From contig OY829542.1 in the NCBI GenBank assembly GCA_963691705.1, positions 49,083,002-49,147,001 of the forward strand: a DNA stretch of 64,000 bases, given 5' to 3'. This DNA is from Viola odorata (taxonomy: Eukaryota > Streptophyta > Magnoliopsida > Malpighiales > Violaceae). This document shows, piece after piece, positions 42,551 to 55,014 of this stretch. Both the position numbers and the translations under genes were made by a program. Numbering within the stretch: the first letter of the stretch is position 1; each line of letters starts with the position of its first letter. The notes below the pieces were generated by a model, which worked only from the letters and a program-made list of their open reading frames with translations, made no database searches and was not told the origin of the DNA.

Positions 42551-45500
42551 TTAAACATTACTGGTTTTGCCTTTAGGCTCGACTTCTGCCATGGTCCTTT
42601 GTCGTGGCAAAGCTGTTGACAACGACAATGTTTCGTTGTTCTTCAGCGAAACAGCTTCAGCAAAGCTCTTTGACATCTTGCTGACAAACTTATCAGCAAG
42701 CGAAACAACACTTGGTTCAGTACCTCCACCAACCAGAGCTGAGGCTGGGATTGCCTGCTGTCTTAATTTCTTTATTTGCATTGCTTTCTGCCTTTCTTCA
42801 TAAAAAAGAAAATCATCTAGGATGGATGAGTGGCTGTCATGTTTCTTGAAAATATTTAGCATCTCAATACCCTGGTGCACTTCCACCTGTGACATTCAGG
42901 TCAGCAAAAAATAGCGAGTGTGAGAATGAGTGCACGGCTCGCAGCCTAACATCAAATGAGTATGGCATATCTCAGGAACGGATTAGTTATTATCGGAGGA
43001 ACATCAGAAAGAAAACAACGAACCAAATTTTCATCTGTCTTTTAGTTTGTGAGATACCAGCATTAGTGTTACAGATGTTGTCCTGCACTCCTCAGGACTC
43101 AATTTAAAAATGAGCTCTAAGAACAAAAAAGGACTTGTCAGTAGCCTTGACTCATTTCCATGTGTCACAAACTTGGTATTGTTCAACATCATGAAAAGTA
43201 CATAACCTTCCAAACGGTGAAAGGCCACTGCTTTAGGTACAGCGTGAATAAAACATCAATATTATCGTTAATAATCGGCACTAGTTATCATTCTTAAACA
43301 CAACCTAACATGCATGGTAAAACATTTTTAACTGAAATAAAAGCTGATAAAGTGGAAGTCCAGCTTGATCCAACAATGGCTGAAACCAGCTGAATCTGGA
43401 GAAGGATTACATCTATGAACTTGAGTTCACAAACGAGCATCCAAATAACTATCAATTGTTTAATATGTAAATGGATTCTTACCTCTTGTGTATCTCTACT
43501 ATTGGTTACGGGCTTGTTGTCATTATTTTGGAGTACAATGTGACGAAACAGATTGTTTGGAACATCTTTAATAATGTGCCACTTGACAGGGAATTGTCCA
43601 GACCACTTATCCTGCTGCCAGAAATCTACACTCTTGTCGAAGTCCACAGGCCCAACCATCTCAGCTACTCCACAGAACTGGGCACTAGCATTCACCTACA
43701 TATTATTGTACAGTACAAAGGCACAAAACCTTAGTTCATGCCTTCAGTTTTCACATTTTACAAAACAGGCGTAACAACAAAAGAGGTAATTTACAAACTA
43801 TCCCAAGTTGTGTGAATCAAATAGCAACTCTGTTTATACAATATCAGGCTTATCAGCAAAGGAAAATGATTACCGAAAACAACAGAAAGACTGGGATCCT
43901 GTGTTTCTCTTTTGCTTCACGATAAGCAGCATCTAATTTTTTGTTGCCATTTGCAGTGCTTGCCCAAACACCATATTTTATGCTCTTATGAACATTATCT
44001 TCACTATAAGACTTGATGACAAAGAACTTTGCATACTTGTAGTTGGTGACAAAGTCCAACCGGTTGTAAGACTCACTATAAGCATCAACGATTGTTTTCC
44101 TGTGACTATCAACAGCAGCATCTACTGCTGTCTCACTTCTTGGCTTGAATGCCCTAGGTCCTCTATTTCGTTCAGTCAGTGTGTCAAGTGCAACTGTACA
44201 AGTGCAAGAAAAGTCATTGTGTCTTCCCACTGATCTTGCATCATTGAGTGAAGGCCAGCTTGCTTCACTATTTCCGAAAATAGAAGAGGGTACAGCTTTG
44301 TAAATTGTGTCATGATAATTTAGAGCCTGAGGATGACTTTTAAAGCTGGAGCCGGAACAAGATCCAAATGCATACAATGATTCTTTTTGTTGAGAAGCCT
44401 GCAAAATATTTCCTCATCAGCTCAGATGATTCACAAGATTTCATAAAATAATAACAGAGCTAATACCTTACTACATAGTTTGCTAATTGACTGTCAAGTT
44501 GTAAAGTTGATTCAAGTGTTTAGCAATTTCCAAGTGATTAGACACCAACCATGTATGAACTTGTTAAAAAAATTAATTTATCAAAGTGTTAATACCTCTA
44601 GAATTACCATGTCCAAAACAGTACAAGGAAAGTCATTAATCATATCACTTTAGTGCACAAGGGAAGGGAAGAGAACGAGGAAATAGCAAAACTATCTATG
44701 TATCAGAATTATTTGGCTTGGGAAGCCACCTTGGGACAAGTCACACAAGTCATATGAACATAGTAGCTGCATGGTCAATTGTCAAACTAAACATACCATA
44801 CAATGAGACACTAACACCCAGGACCGTGGTACAATAGGAAATGAATATGAAGCATTTAACAGTGACCATATAAATCAGCAGAAGCACTTCAAAGATATTT
44901 ATGTTTGTGAGGGGAAATTGGCAAGTTACACATCATTGTATGATTGAAAAAACTAAACTGTTGTTTTATCCAGATGTCTCAGTGGACTGGCACAGTTATA
45001 AAATGCTCGTATATGAGCGTGCAGGTCACACAATAATAGATGCGTTTCAAATCTAAGTAAAAATTGCTAAGACCCAAAGCAATCCTGCCCAACTCAAGGG
45101 CAAACATAACGGGAAAGAAAAGGTAAGATATTTGATAGTGTAGGTCCTGCGGAAGCAAATCTCTATATTCTATAAATCCTACTTGTCAGCATTCTTGAAA
45201 AAAATCTGCATTCAACCAGACTTGAACCCACGCCCTTTTGCCAGGTGACAAACTCTTTTCACCATCACATTGGTAAAGCATATACATACTTGTTTTGTGC
45301 ACAATAGCGTACAATTTTGTTTCCGTTCACATACCCCATCAGTCCTAGAAGAACTATTTACCTAGAAGGAAGGGGGGATACCCACGTAAAAACAAATACC
45401 AAAAACAAGTCACAGGCCTCTAAATCTCAGAAATGCTAGATTTTTCTTTCATTAACCCGAAATAATAATAATAACAACAACAACAAAAATACTAGGCTAG

Positions 45501-46850
45501 AAGACTCACCTTACGATAATGATCAGCAGCCAAATCTAGTGAATGGATAGAATTTGGGCAAACACCTGGTGATTGTAAATGCATACTCTTCCCATTTGAG
45601 TGTTCCGACCAGTCCAATCCACCACTTTCAAACCCCTCTTGCTGCAAGAATTTAAACTGCCCCAAGTGTCCAGAAAAGTTACTCTCACTGCCAAACGATC
45701 CAGTAGACAAGTAACCAGGTAGGGGCCCAAATCTGTTAGCATTTCCTTGCAAATCAGTGTTGACTGAGAACTTAGCTTGAGAAAACGGAATATTTGGTGG
45801 AACAATTTGCTGATAGTAAGTAGGATTCAGGTTAGAGAGGTCTTGAACGTTGTATTGCCCATGATGACTTACAGAAGCAGCTGGTGCCGTGAATGGGGGA
45901 CATGGTCTTTGTGGCATTAGAGGTGTATATCCATAACCATGATACATAACAGATGAAAAATCATCATAGACGCCCTAAATAAATATATTATATCAGGTTA
46001 GAAGGATAGCGAGGGAATAGAGTATGAGAGAGGAAGGGGAAAACACAAGTTTTCTTACACGAAGACCATTCCCCAAGCCATCAGCATTGACATTTGAGGG
46101 AGTTACCCACCTATCAACTGCATTATCACAACCTATGAAAAAAGCAAGAAAAGAAGTTAGAAATACGGGAATTTCAGATAGACTGCATGACCATGTGTAA
46201 ACTATCTATAGTCCCATGGCTCAATCAACAGACCACTGCTCATTCATTATATTTGGAATGATAGCTGTATAAGCCAAGAATCCATGAACTACTACCACTG
46301 TTTAAAAATTAACTCCATGCTTAGAATCATCACAGAACCCTGAAGCACCTATGAATTCTTTTCTGCTGTTTGAAATGATTGAAAATTGGACCCGCGTTCT
46401 TTTGACAGAAACATAAACATTAAGGGGGCTGAATTACAAGCTTCAACCGAAATACACACCATTTTACAACTCAAAAAGTTTGGAACTGGAGAGATAATTT
46501 CAGTTTTCTAGCAAAGATACAAGAACATAACTTATACTTTTTTTCGAGGTCCAAATACAAATATAGAGAACCGACCTCCATGGTAGACTGACTGTGTCTG
46601 AGAGGAACAAGCATTGGGCGAAATATGCCCCCTCAAAAGGCCAAGTGTTATAGTAGCGGGCAGGGAGGAATCAGCCACATTTCCATCTAAGGCCAGAGAA
46701 GGCTGACCAAAAAAAGAGAGAAATCCAAAAGACACAACGTAAATAGAAAAGGGAAAAAGATCATCAATCCACCAACTGATCAATTAAGATAACGAGATAA
46801 ACAAGAGAACAAAACTAGAAATTACCAGAAATTACCTGATCCTTTAACAT
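42551..46850 (-). CDS. YTH-domain m6A-reader (ECT family)
   Basis: Seven coding exons on the minus strand join in phase: 46850-46836, 46702-46576, 46132-46059, 45974-45510, 44398-43874, 43695-43483 and 42886-42551, total 584 aa. The first ~340 residues are a low-complexity region rich in Tyr, Pro, Gln, Ser and Gly ([28 protein letters not shown]) as usual for ECT proteins. The YTH domain spans roughly 340-480: [59 protein letters not shown] and [12 protein letters not shown]. The Trp residues of the m6A-binding aromatic cage (GVW, FWQQDKW) are present. Family members bind N6-methyladenosine in mRNA and control growth. The first coding exon is only 15 nt (MLKDQ); leader exons probably extend to about 47500. 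Confidence 0.92.
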
Positions 46851-47620
46851 CCTAGACCGGCAGGTTTCTTTTGCCTACTGCTACACTTCAAACTCCAATG
46901 ATCCACAACTTCTAAAATAGAAAAGGGAAAAAAATCATCAATCCACCAACTGAACAATTAAGATAACGAGATAAGATAAGACACAACAAAAGCAAGCTCA
47001 CATGCGCATGCAAACGCACAAATGTTCCAGAACAGAGATGTGAAAAAAGTTAAAAACTTTAGCCAACCGCACTATGCAAAATTACAAAATGCAAATACTA
47101 CACAACCAAAACAAACAGGAACCATACTGCCAACAGAATATAACAATTGACCCTTTTCATCAAAACACACATTTCCACAAAATTCTCACAATTCGGATGA
47201 CCATCTCCAATTCCACAAAATTGCTCACCCGGGTAACAAAAATTAACAGAAAACCCGCCAACTGTTTTCTCAACGGGAAAAATAAACAACAAAAGCAAGA
47301 CATCATCAACACAAACAGTTCCTTTCATCAAATTGTGATGAGCGTACCAGAATGATTAGGCGATCATAAGCTCTGGGTTCAGACAGAAACTTGGAAACTC
47401 TTCGGTTTTGGTCGTGTCTGGTGAATTACGGTGGAGAGTGGAGATGAAAAGGGTGGCGCTGAGTTAGGGTATGCAGCGCGAGGGAGAGGTAAGTGAGAGC
47501 GGAGCGAAAGTCGATAGAAATTAGAGGAAAGGTTCTGTTTTTGTGTGTTAAGTCACTAAAGTGAGTGCGCAGTGGTAGTGATGAGGTGAGACGAACCGAA
47601 CCAATGCGGCATGCCACGGC
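46851..47620 (-). promoter_or_regulatory. Leader and promoter region of the YTH gene
   Basis: Upstream (rightward) of ATG 46850. ECT-type genes often have 5' UTR introns, and the pyrimidine-rich start (minus strand) near 47430-47500 would fit a leader exon. Short ORFs here (47074-47355) overlap no known domain. Confidence 0.4.
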
Positions 47621-48249
47621 GGATGTTTACGTAACTGCAACTTCACACCTTCTCTGCCCTGTTGGCTCCTCCTTACTTGTCCACATGTGCGCCAGTTATA
47701 TTGCCACCTACCTTCGACTCAACTTATTATTATTTATTTACTTTTTGGACTCCACTTATTTAAAAAAAAATTATCCAACCGGTTATTTAATCTACTATAC
47801 CTGTTTGTTAAATATTTTGTATCCAACAAACATTTACACATGTAATTTCTTTTATAAGTGTTTTGTTTATGAGCAAATCAACTTGGTTGAAATAGGTTTC
47901 GTCCCAATCTGTTGAATCTAAAAAATAATCGATTGTATTACAGTTTAGGGTAGTCCTATCCACTTTTTACGGGTAAGAGTGGATACATTTTTCTTTTTAT
48001 TACAAAACGCTCAAAATAAATTATGTTTGATTCTAGAAAAACGCTTCTTATTGATAAAAAATATAAAGATCAAGTCCGGTATAAGAGTTGAGAACAAACT
48101 AGATACTTATCACATATTTATTTATATAAATTCATGAAATAAAGTAATAAATATTCTCACTCATTAAATAATATCCACAACTAATAGGTGTTTTAAGGAC
48201 GATGATTTGGGGGCTATTTTGCTTTTTTTGTTCCTGTAATGTATATCGA
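47621..48249. other. Intergenic spacer
   Basis: No gene recognised; A+T-rich sequence downstream of the divergent promoter region. Confidence 0.4.
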
Positions 48250-48525
48250 GATGAGTTATGAGAGATTCTCTTTGGACTCTAAAAGGATTGCAAGAGAAGA
48301 TGGCTGAAGGTGCCGGTGCAAACTGATAATTTTAATGTGCTTTATGCGCTCGCGCATGATAGATCAACCCTAGTTTCGAATTTAAATCTAGTGCATCGCA
48401 TTAGACTTTTGTTGGAGCTAGATGAGTGGAATGATGCCATCAAATATATCCATCGAGAGATCAATTTTATGGCAAATATGTTGGGCGTTTTAGTTTTCAC
48501 ACGTAAGCAAACCTTTTTACTCTAA
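48250..48525 (+). pseudogene. Non-LTR (LINE) RNase H-domain relic
   Basis: The frame reads DNFNVLYALAHDRSTLVSNL and then HRIRLLLELDEWNDAIKYIH and REINFMANMLGVLV. This matches the tail of the RNase H-like domain carried by plant LINE polyproteins (D-S/N ... HV-REAN-VAD-LA pattern), with the conserved Asp of the VAD motif changed. Preceding frames (SLWTLKGLQEKMAE) extend the similarity with shifts. No reverse transcriptase is nearby, so it is an orphan fragment. Confidence 0.6.
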
Positions 48526-49640
48526 AGTTACATCTCAATATTATGAATATGGGTTATCTATTCTCGTGACATTAGAGTTTAATTCTTATATTTTTCTTCA
48601 TATAAATTAAATAAATATCTAAAAGGAAAAAAACATTATTAAATTTAAATTAAATATTCAGGTTGATATAAGTCGTGTCTTAACTTAAGGGTGTACACAA
48701 ACCGGTTTGGTCCTATTTTTAGGCTAGAACTAGACCAAAACAGAAATTTTCAGTTCTGAATGGGCTAGAATTGGATCGAATTGGAAATTTTCGGTACAGT
48801 TCCGGATTTTTTTTTTACTTTATAGACCCATAATACTTTGACCTAATAAACTTTTATGAACTCCACTCGTCTATTCCAAAAAATGCTCATGTGTATTTAA
48901 AACCTCTTCCTCACCATGTTTCCATCTTTCCTACCGATGTGGTACTAAAATAAAAGTAGCTTCTTTTGTTTTTCTTCTGCTTCTCTTCAATATACCCGCC
49001 TGACTTTTTCTCTTCTTTTTTAAACAAAAAACTAGGCAGTGGTGGTTGCACTTTACTCTCTTCTTATTTATTCCTTTCTTTTCTAATATGTTGAATATCT
49101 TAACAAAAATAATCAATTGATCTTTTTAAAAAGTTTTTTTTTTAAATGATAAATCTTTACATTTTACTATTTTAGTATAAAATACTAAAATATTAAAGTG
49201 ATTAAATATTAATAAATAATAAATATTAATATATTGAAATGTAATGAATACGTTGAATAAATATCTAGTACACGTTAAGAAGTATCGAGTGAGTATAAAT
49301 ATTAAAGTATCAAATCCGACTTACGAGCCTAACATATACACATGAAGAATTTTCAAGTATAATCGTGCTCCATAGGATGATAAGATTAGATCACTTACAT
49401 TTAGAGCTTCAAAATTATCATTGAACAATACTATAGTTAATTACTTATACCCATGTAATGCGTAATACATTAATACAATTTAAATTAAAAGAATAAAACT
49501 CTAAACAATTAGTAATTACATTTTTATGACAATTGACATGATTCTCTTTTACAACAATATAATTCTTTTTTTATTAAGTAAAATATTGAACAATAAACAT
49601 ATATTCACGATATATCTTAATAACTATATATTAAAGTAAT
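48526..49640. other. A+T-rich intergenic sequence
   Basis: No gene recognised. GGGTGTACACAAACCGGTTTGG near 48688 resembles hAT-type termini, and CGGTTCGGTC-rich sequence near 51930-51965 is similar in composition, but the ends could not be paired. Confidence 0.4.
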
Positions 49641-50321
49641 GATTAATGGTAATATTACTAGTATGTGCCATATTATTAATAATTAATGGTCTTACTTTAT
49701 ACATATTAACTATATAAATGGCTATTACAATTTATAATAATATATTTTTTCTCATATTAACATTTTCAATTTCTTACTAAGAAAAGAAAATCCTCATAAT
49801 TCTTACATAATTTATTTCTTAATATAATTTTCTATTTAAAATTTTAAATAAACTCTTCTAATTAATTTTAAAATAAAAAAAGGGAAAAATAAGGTCTTTT
49901 ACTTAAGTTTAAAAGAAAAAAAAATGATTAAAATTTTATATTTCTTAGTTCTTACTACGGAGAAAATATTTTTTCCTCATAATAGTTCTACTTCTTATAT
50001 AACTTCCTTAATAATTTTTTCTATATATTAAAATAATGATAAATGATAATATTACTAGTATGTGCCATATTATTAATAATTAATGGTCTTACTTTATACA
50101 TATTAACTATATAAATGGCTATTACAATTTACAATATACTTTTTCTCATATTAATATTTTCAATTTCTTACTATGAAAATAAAATCCTCATAATTCTTAC
50201 ATAATCTATTTCTTAATATAATTTTCTATTTAAAATTTTTAATTAATTTTAAAATAAAAAAGGAAAAAATAAGGTCTTTTACTTAAATTTAAAAGAAAAA
50301 AAAGGAAAAAAACAAGGTCTT

Positions 50322-51217
50322 TGACATCTGGAACCACTTCTCGTCGATGTGGATCACATGACAAACAATGTTTTATCCTTTCCATACGATTTCGCTCCGT
50401 CAGTAATGGCTTCACTTGATTACTATGCCGCCTCAATTCTCCGCATTTCAATTTCGACATGAGAAAAGTCTTTGAAACGCCCATAGCAGAAGCGAGCGAC
50501 CTAAGAGTTCCTCTTTACTTAAGAGGAATCTCTCGGATCCTCTGAATATCAAGCTCTATCCTTTTTCGACCACAATTCCTCACTCTATTTAGGGAAACAT
50601 TATGATTTCCAGATTCTTTTCCCCTTTTCCACAGCCGTTGTATTGCTCTAATCTTCGCATTGAACATGTCGGCGACCACTCGGGTTGCAGTTTTCTTCAG
50701 CTTCCCATTAACACTCATCTGAAGGAGCATTTGATATGCTAACAGCCTATCCTCATTACTGAGTTCTCTTCTAACTGGGTTTGGACCTATACCTAACACA
50801 GCACGACGTCATAAGAACAATGGACAGAAAAAGAAAATAGAAGACCGAAAGGAAATCACCTTCATCAACAATATCAGCCTCTTGGGCAATAATTTGCCCT
50901 AGTGTCTGTTCTGAAACATCAGGTCCTTCGTTCATCTCCGTTGGTAGTTCTGCCTTCCAAACACAGCACGACGTCATAAGAACAATGGACATAAAAAGAA
51001 AATAGAAGGCCGAAAGGAAATCACCTTCATCAACAATATCAGCCTCTTGACCAATAATTTGCCCTGGTGTCTGTTCTGAAATATCAGGTCCTTCGTTCAT
51101 CTCCGTTGGTAGTTCTGCCTCCCAAACATCCTCATTGTTTATAACGCATCCTGAGTTTGCCAGCAACGATGAGTTGCTGTCCACCAAATTGAACGGGTCG
51201 TCCTCAATGTTTTCCAT
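50322..51217 (-). pseudogene. Mariner transposase N-terminal half
   Basis: From ATG 51217: MENIEDDPFNLVDSNSSLLA, then VWEAELPTEMNEGPD... encoded twice because a 165-bp exon-intron unit is duplicated. A helix-turn-helix region follows (ATRVVADMFNAKIRAIQRLW), then LRSLASAMGVSKTFLMSKLK, and finally VIHIDEKWFQMSKT, containing D1. About 30 residues expected just before D1 are deleted and everything after is lost. One in-frame stop lies near 50516. No DLNxxP motif is seen in this copy. Confidence 0.8.
50798..51127. repeat. 165-bp tandem duplication of a transposase exon
   Basis: The block at 50798-50962 is repeated at 50963-51127 (for example ACAGCACGACGTCATAAGAA at 50799 and 50964). Each copy has one short exon plus the adjacent intron of element 4's transposase. 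A few base changes distinguish the copies. Confidence 0.85.
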
Positions 51218-51765
51218 TAATTGAGGGAATGTTGGAATTATTGAGAGAATATTTTGCAGTGAAAGAAATGACGGAGGAAAGATTTTGAAAGAACAGAGCA
51301 AGAGCTCCAAAGTCCCAATGTTTGATTTTCATTTAAGCGCCAAAATGAAAAACAAGCTAGGCATGGACATGATGGAAAAAAATTTAAAAACAGAGGGGCA
51401 AGATGGTTATTGCACATGCCACACAATGCTAGCCTTAACCTCTGTGCCAAAGGGGAGAACGTCATTTTTAGCTGACCGGAGGGAGTATTTCTTAGTTCTT
51501 AAATATTTTTTCCTCATAATAGTTCTACTTCTTATATAACTTCCTTAACAATTTTTTATATTTAAAATTGTGAATAAAAGGAAAAAAATTAGGAATTAAT
51601 TTTTTTTTTTAAAAAAATGATTAAAATATTTTATTTTTTAGTTCTTACTACGGAGAAAAAGTTTTTTCCTCATAATAATTCACATATAACTTCCTTAATA
51701 AAATTTTTTATTTAAAATAACAAATAAAAGAAAAAAATAAGGACTTTTAATTATGTTTAGAAAAA

Positions 51766-51845
51766 AAAAAAGTTAGAGTCAAGGGGATTTGAACCTCTCC
51801 TTTTTAAAATGATACATGAGAAATTAACCATTAAACTAAATTTAA
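51766..51845 (-). other. tRNA-like remnant
   Basis: On the minus strand GAGGTTCAAATCCCC matches a pol III B box and TTTAGTTTAATGGTTAATTT resembles an A box about 35 bases upstream. No acceptor-stem pairing could be drawn, so this is at most a decayed tRNA or tRNA-derived repeat. Confidence 0.25.
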
Positions 51846-52229
51846 ACTTTGATATCATAGTGCATATATATATATATATATATAAAACCCGATTTTATGG
51901 TTCGATTTACGAATTTTACAATTACAGAATCAGACCGAACTGAAAATTTTCGGTTCGGTCTTACGGTTTCTAAAAAAAAATAAAAAATGATTCAGGCTGA
52001 TACTGTATACGACGTACATTTATCTTGTTTATGTCATCGTTAATTATCCTTTTAAAAACAAAAATAGAAAAATCGATAAATCGATAAATCCTTTTAGTAG
52101 GGCATACAAAAATATAATTAAAAAAAAAAAAAGAAGCTCTTCTCCCTGTCTGTCTCTCTCTGCCTCCAATCCGGAAAACCGCAAAGATCCATCGCTGCCC
52201 TCGCACTCCCAATATCCACCTCATCCGCC
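51846..52229. other. Spacer and leader of the zinc-finger gene
   Basis: A (TA)n run lies near 51866-51883. Pyrimidine-rich sequence at 52135-52165 precedes the ATG at 52230 and is a likely leader. Confidence 0.5.
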
Positions 52230-55014
52230 ATGTCTCAGGTACCTTCTTTTCCAATTGACCTCACTTGGATCTTTTTTTTTCCATCTCTGTTCCGACGATG
52301 TAACCCTAATGGATCTAATCATTGCCGTCATTCGTAATTTTCGTTGTTTTCTCAGGTCGATAACAGAAATTCATCCGCAGCTAAGCGCGCAAGAACTGAC
52401 GGTGAGCTATTCTTTAGTTGCTATCTTTTTTATGTGTATGCTTTTGATTTTAGTATTGAACTTTTGATCGTTGGGATTTGCAGGTAGCCGTAGGGAGGAT
52501 GATTGGACTTGCCCGAGCTGCGGGAATGTGAATTTTTCTTTCAGGACCACTTGCAATATGCGTAATTGCACGCAGCCTAGGCCTGCTGACCATAATTCTG
52601 TAAGTTATTATTATTTGGAAAAGAGTGTTTTTTTTTATAAAAAAAAATTCTTTTGAAGAAAAAGTTGAGAAGGAAGTAGGAATTTATAGCTAGTTTTGCT
52701 TATAAAGCAACTTATATTGGCCTTTATAGTATGAAGTGAAGTGATGATTGAATTTTATTACTGTGAACGAAAGTTTTTGGCTTTCACTCTTTGTTATTAG
52801 GGCTTTTCTGATTTCTTTAGAATTTGATAGGCAAGAGTTATTGTGTTTGTGATCTCCCTTGTTTTTAGAACTTGTTTTAACTGTTCGCATATGCTATGCT
52901 CTTTTGTTGTTGTTTTGGTTCTATACATAATAATGCATTCTCTTGTGTTCTTTTCCCCTTCATTTCAGAAATCTGCTGCCAAGCCACTTCAGGCTCCACA
53001 GAGTTACGCAAACCCTCTTCCTTTTTTAGGTTCTGGTGGATCTTCTTCTATGTATATGAACGTGCCACCTTATGGTTCTTCCCATTTCAACGGGTCTTCA
53101 ATTCCTCCCTATGATGCTCCATTTTCTGGGGGCTCAGCTTATCATTACAGTTATGGAACCCGTCTTTCTGGCGGAAGTCCGTACAGACCATTGCATATAT
53201 CTGGACCGCCCCCCTATTCTGGTGGATCTATGATGGGAAATGGTAGGTTCCTATTTGCTCAGGATAAAAAATGTTGGAAAAAAATCCCATGGTTTTGGTT
53301 GAACTGGTTTTGCGCTGTTATCTCTTTAGTTTTCAGGTCTACTCAATAAAATTTGGTATCTTCCACTGATTCTTCTGCATTTCACTTATCATTCTGTCAT
53401 CGGCAGTTGTATGTCGCACTTTCTCATTGTTTCTTTCTAGCTGCATGTTGTTTGTTACCTTTGCTTTCGGTACATGTCTGTAGTTATTTTATACATGGAT
53501 TTTGAATGCTTTGAAGTTGCACTAATGAGTAGCTTTCTTTTTCTGTGCCAGGTGGGATGTATGCCATTCCCCCTCTCATGGACCGATATGGATTAAGCAT
53601 GCCAATGGGTCCTCCTGCTATGGTATGTAACATATGTTAAGTATTTGTCATTATTGTTGGAGTTTGTAGCTTTGTTAAATGAGATTTTCCTGTAGTAATT
53701 TCCATGTACTTTTTTTAGCTTCTCTAGTGCCATACCTGACATCTAATTCTTAGGCAGAAGGGCAACAAGATAAATATGTGCTGCCTTATTTAGTTTCTAA
53801 GATTTCATACATCTCTTGTGATGCTATACTTGACTAATTTAGATATCTTTATGAGTTTTGTGTTTGTACAAGTATCTAAGTTCACTTTTATTCATAAAAA
53901 TGTTCTATGAGCTAAATTTTGTTCTTCTTTGATGCTTATATCTGTTGTTTCCTTCAAAAGGGAAGGGAACCATGTAGAGACATATGCGCTGTGTTGTTGT
54001 TTTGAGAGAGAATTAAAATTATTGACTTTTTTTTTTGTTAATTCATTATGAACTTTTTTCTTCAGGGGCCAAGGCCTGGTCTTTTCCAAGATGATAGGCC
54101 TCAGAAAAAAGGTGCAGGTCTGTCATTCAATAGACTTTTTATTACCAACTCAGGAACTTCTTTATGCTCTAACTTTAATGTTGTTTTCTTGTTATGCTCT
54201 TTAGATGCCACTCGTGATAATGACTGGACATGCCCCAAATGTGGGAACATCAATTTTTCTTTCAGAACTGTTTGTAACATGAGGAAGTGTAATACTCCAA
54301 AACCAGGATCCCAGGTTTGCTTTCTTTCAGTCATGTTTCTGCATAATGATAGTCCTTTTGGGGCTTGCATGAGTGAAATGGCATTATCAGTATTTTGGAA
54401 CTAGGTCATTCACTTGTTTTGTTTAGTTGGAGGTTTGTTTAATGATTTCTTGCTTTGATTTTTTCCTGATGCATTTCTCTTGTGATTGCAGCCTGTAAAG
54501 TCTGACAAAAACTCCAGTATGTCCTCTTAAATACCTAACTTGGATGGCTTCATGCTTTTAGTTCGGTGCTTGAATACCCGTTTTCCTTTTTTTTCAGAAC
54601 AAAAGATGCCAGATGGAAGCTGGAAATGTGAGAAATGTAACAACATAAACTATCCATTCCGGACCAAGTGCAATAGGCAGAATTGTGGCGCAGAGAAACC
54701 AGATGAATCGAAGAAGTCCCCTTCACCAGCACCAGAGGAGAATGATCAGGTTTGTAGCGTGGTCCATGTTCTTTGTATCTCCACTTTTTTCTTGAGACCT
54801 TTGTTCTTATTAAGTATTTGTGTAACCATTACAAACTCAACGAGCATCAGTGAGAAGTTTTTGCAAAACCTATCGCTACTCTCCTTCCTTTCTCCATCTT
54901 GTCCCTTCCGTCTCTCACTTCTTTTATTGTGTAGTAGTTGCATCTACGTCTTAACTGTTTTTTACCTCTCCATTTGGCAATCATTGATTTAAAATTGTCT
55001 ACTGTTCCAGTGAG
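52230..55014 (+). CDS. Triple RanBP2-type zinc-finger protein
   Basis: Ten exons in phase: 52230-52238, 52356-52401, 52484-52599, 52969-53242, 53552-53622, 54066-54117, 54205-54314, 54492-54516, 54598-54749 and 55012-55014, total 285 aa. It begins MSQVDNRNSSAAKRARTDG. Three zinc fingers of the W-x-C-x2-C...C-x2-C type are DDWTCPSCGNVNFSFRTTCN, DNDWTCPKCGNINFSFRTVC and GSWKCEKCNNINYPFRTKCN. The middle is rich in Gly, Ser, Pro and Tyr (SGGSPYRPLHISGPPPYSGG). The family (ZRANB2-like) binds single-stranded RNA through each finger. The protein should end EENDQ, with the TGA formed by the first bases of exon 10 (CAG|TGA at 55012). I recall an Arabidopsis homologue with the same start, fingers and end. 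Confidence 0.9.

Larger units (their letters stand above)
50322..51485 (-). mobile_element. Mariner-like element 4, 3'-truncated
   Basis: The right (5') end reads, on the minus strand, CTCCCTCCGGTCAGC after TA (51486-51487). The transposase runs leftwards and stops abruptly near 50322 just after D1, where sequence switches to the flanking repeat (AAGGTCTTT). No left TIR is present. Confidence 0.75.
49641..51780. repeat. Local direct repeat array, ~397-bp period
   Basis: A block containing GTATGTGCCATATTATTAAT starts its repeat at 49661 and again at 50058 (period 397), with high identity over the following ~270 bp, up to AATAAGGTCTTTTACTTAA. Further partial copies with CTTAGTTCTT and TTTTTTCCTCATAAT occur after 51488 and near 51637. 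Mariner-like element 4 (50322-51485) interrupts the array. Confidence 0.75.

Noticed and set aside
51766..51845. Functional tRNA gene
   Set aside because: Box A and B-like words exist, but no acceptor, D or anticodon stem can be paired.
48688..51965. A single hAT element spanning the CGGTTTGG-rich ends
   Set aside because: The two ends are similar in composition only; the sequence between is a repeat array plus a mariner relic and the ends do not mirror each other.
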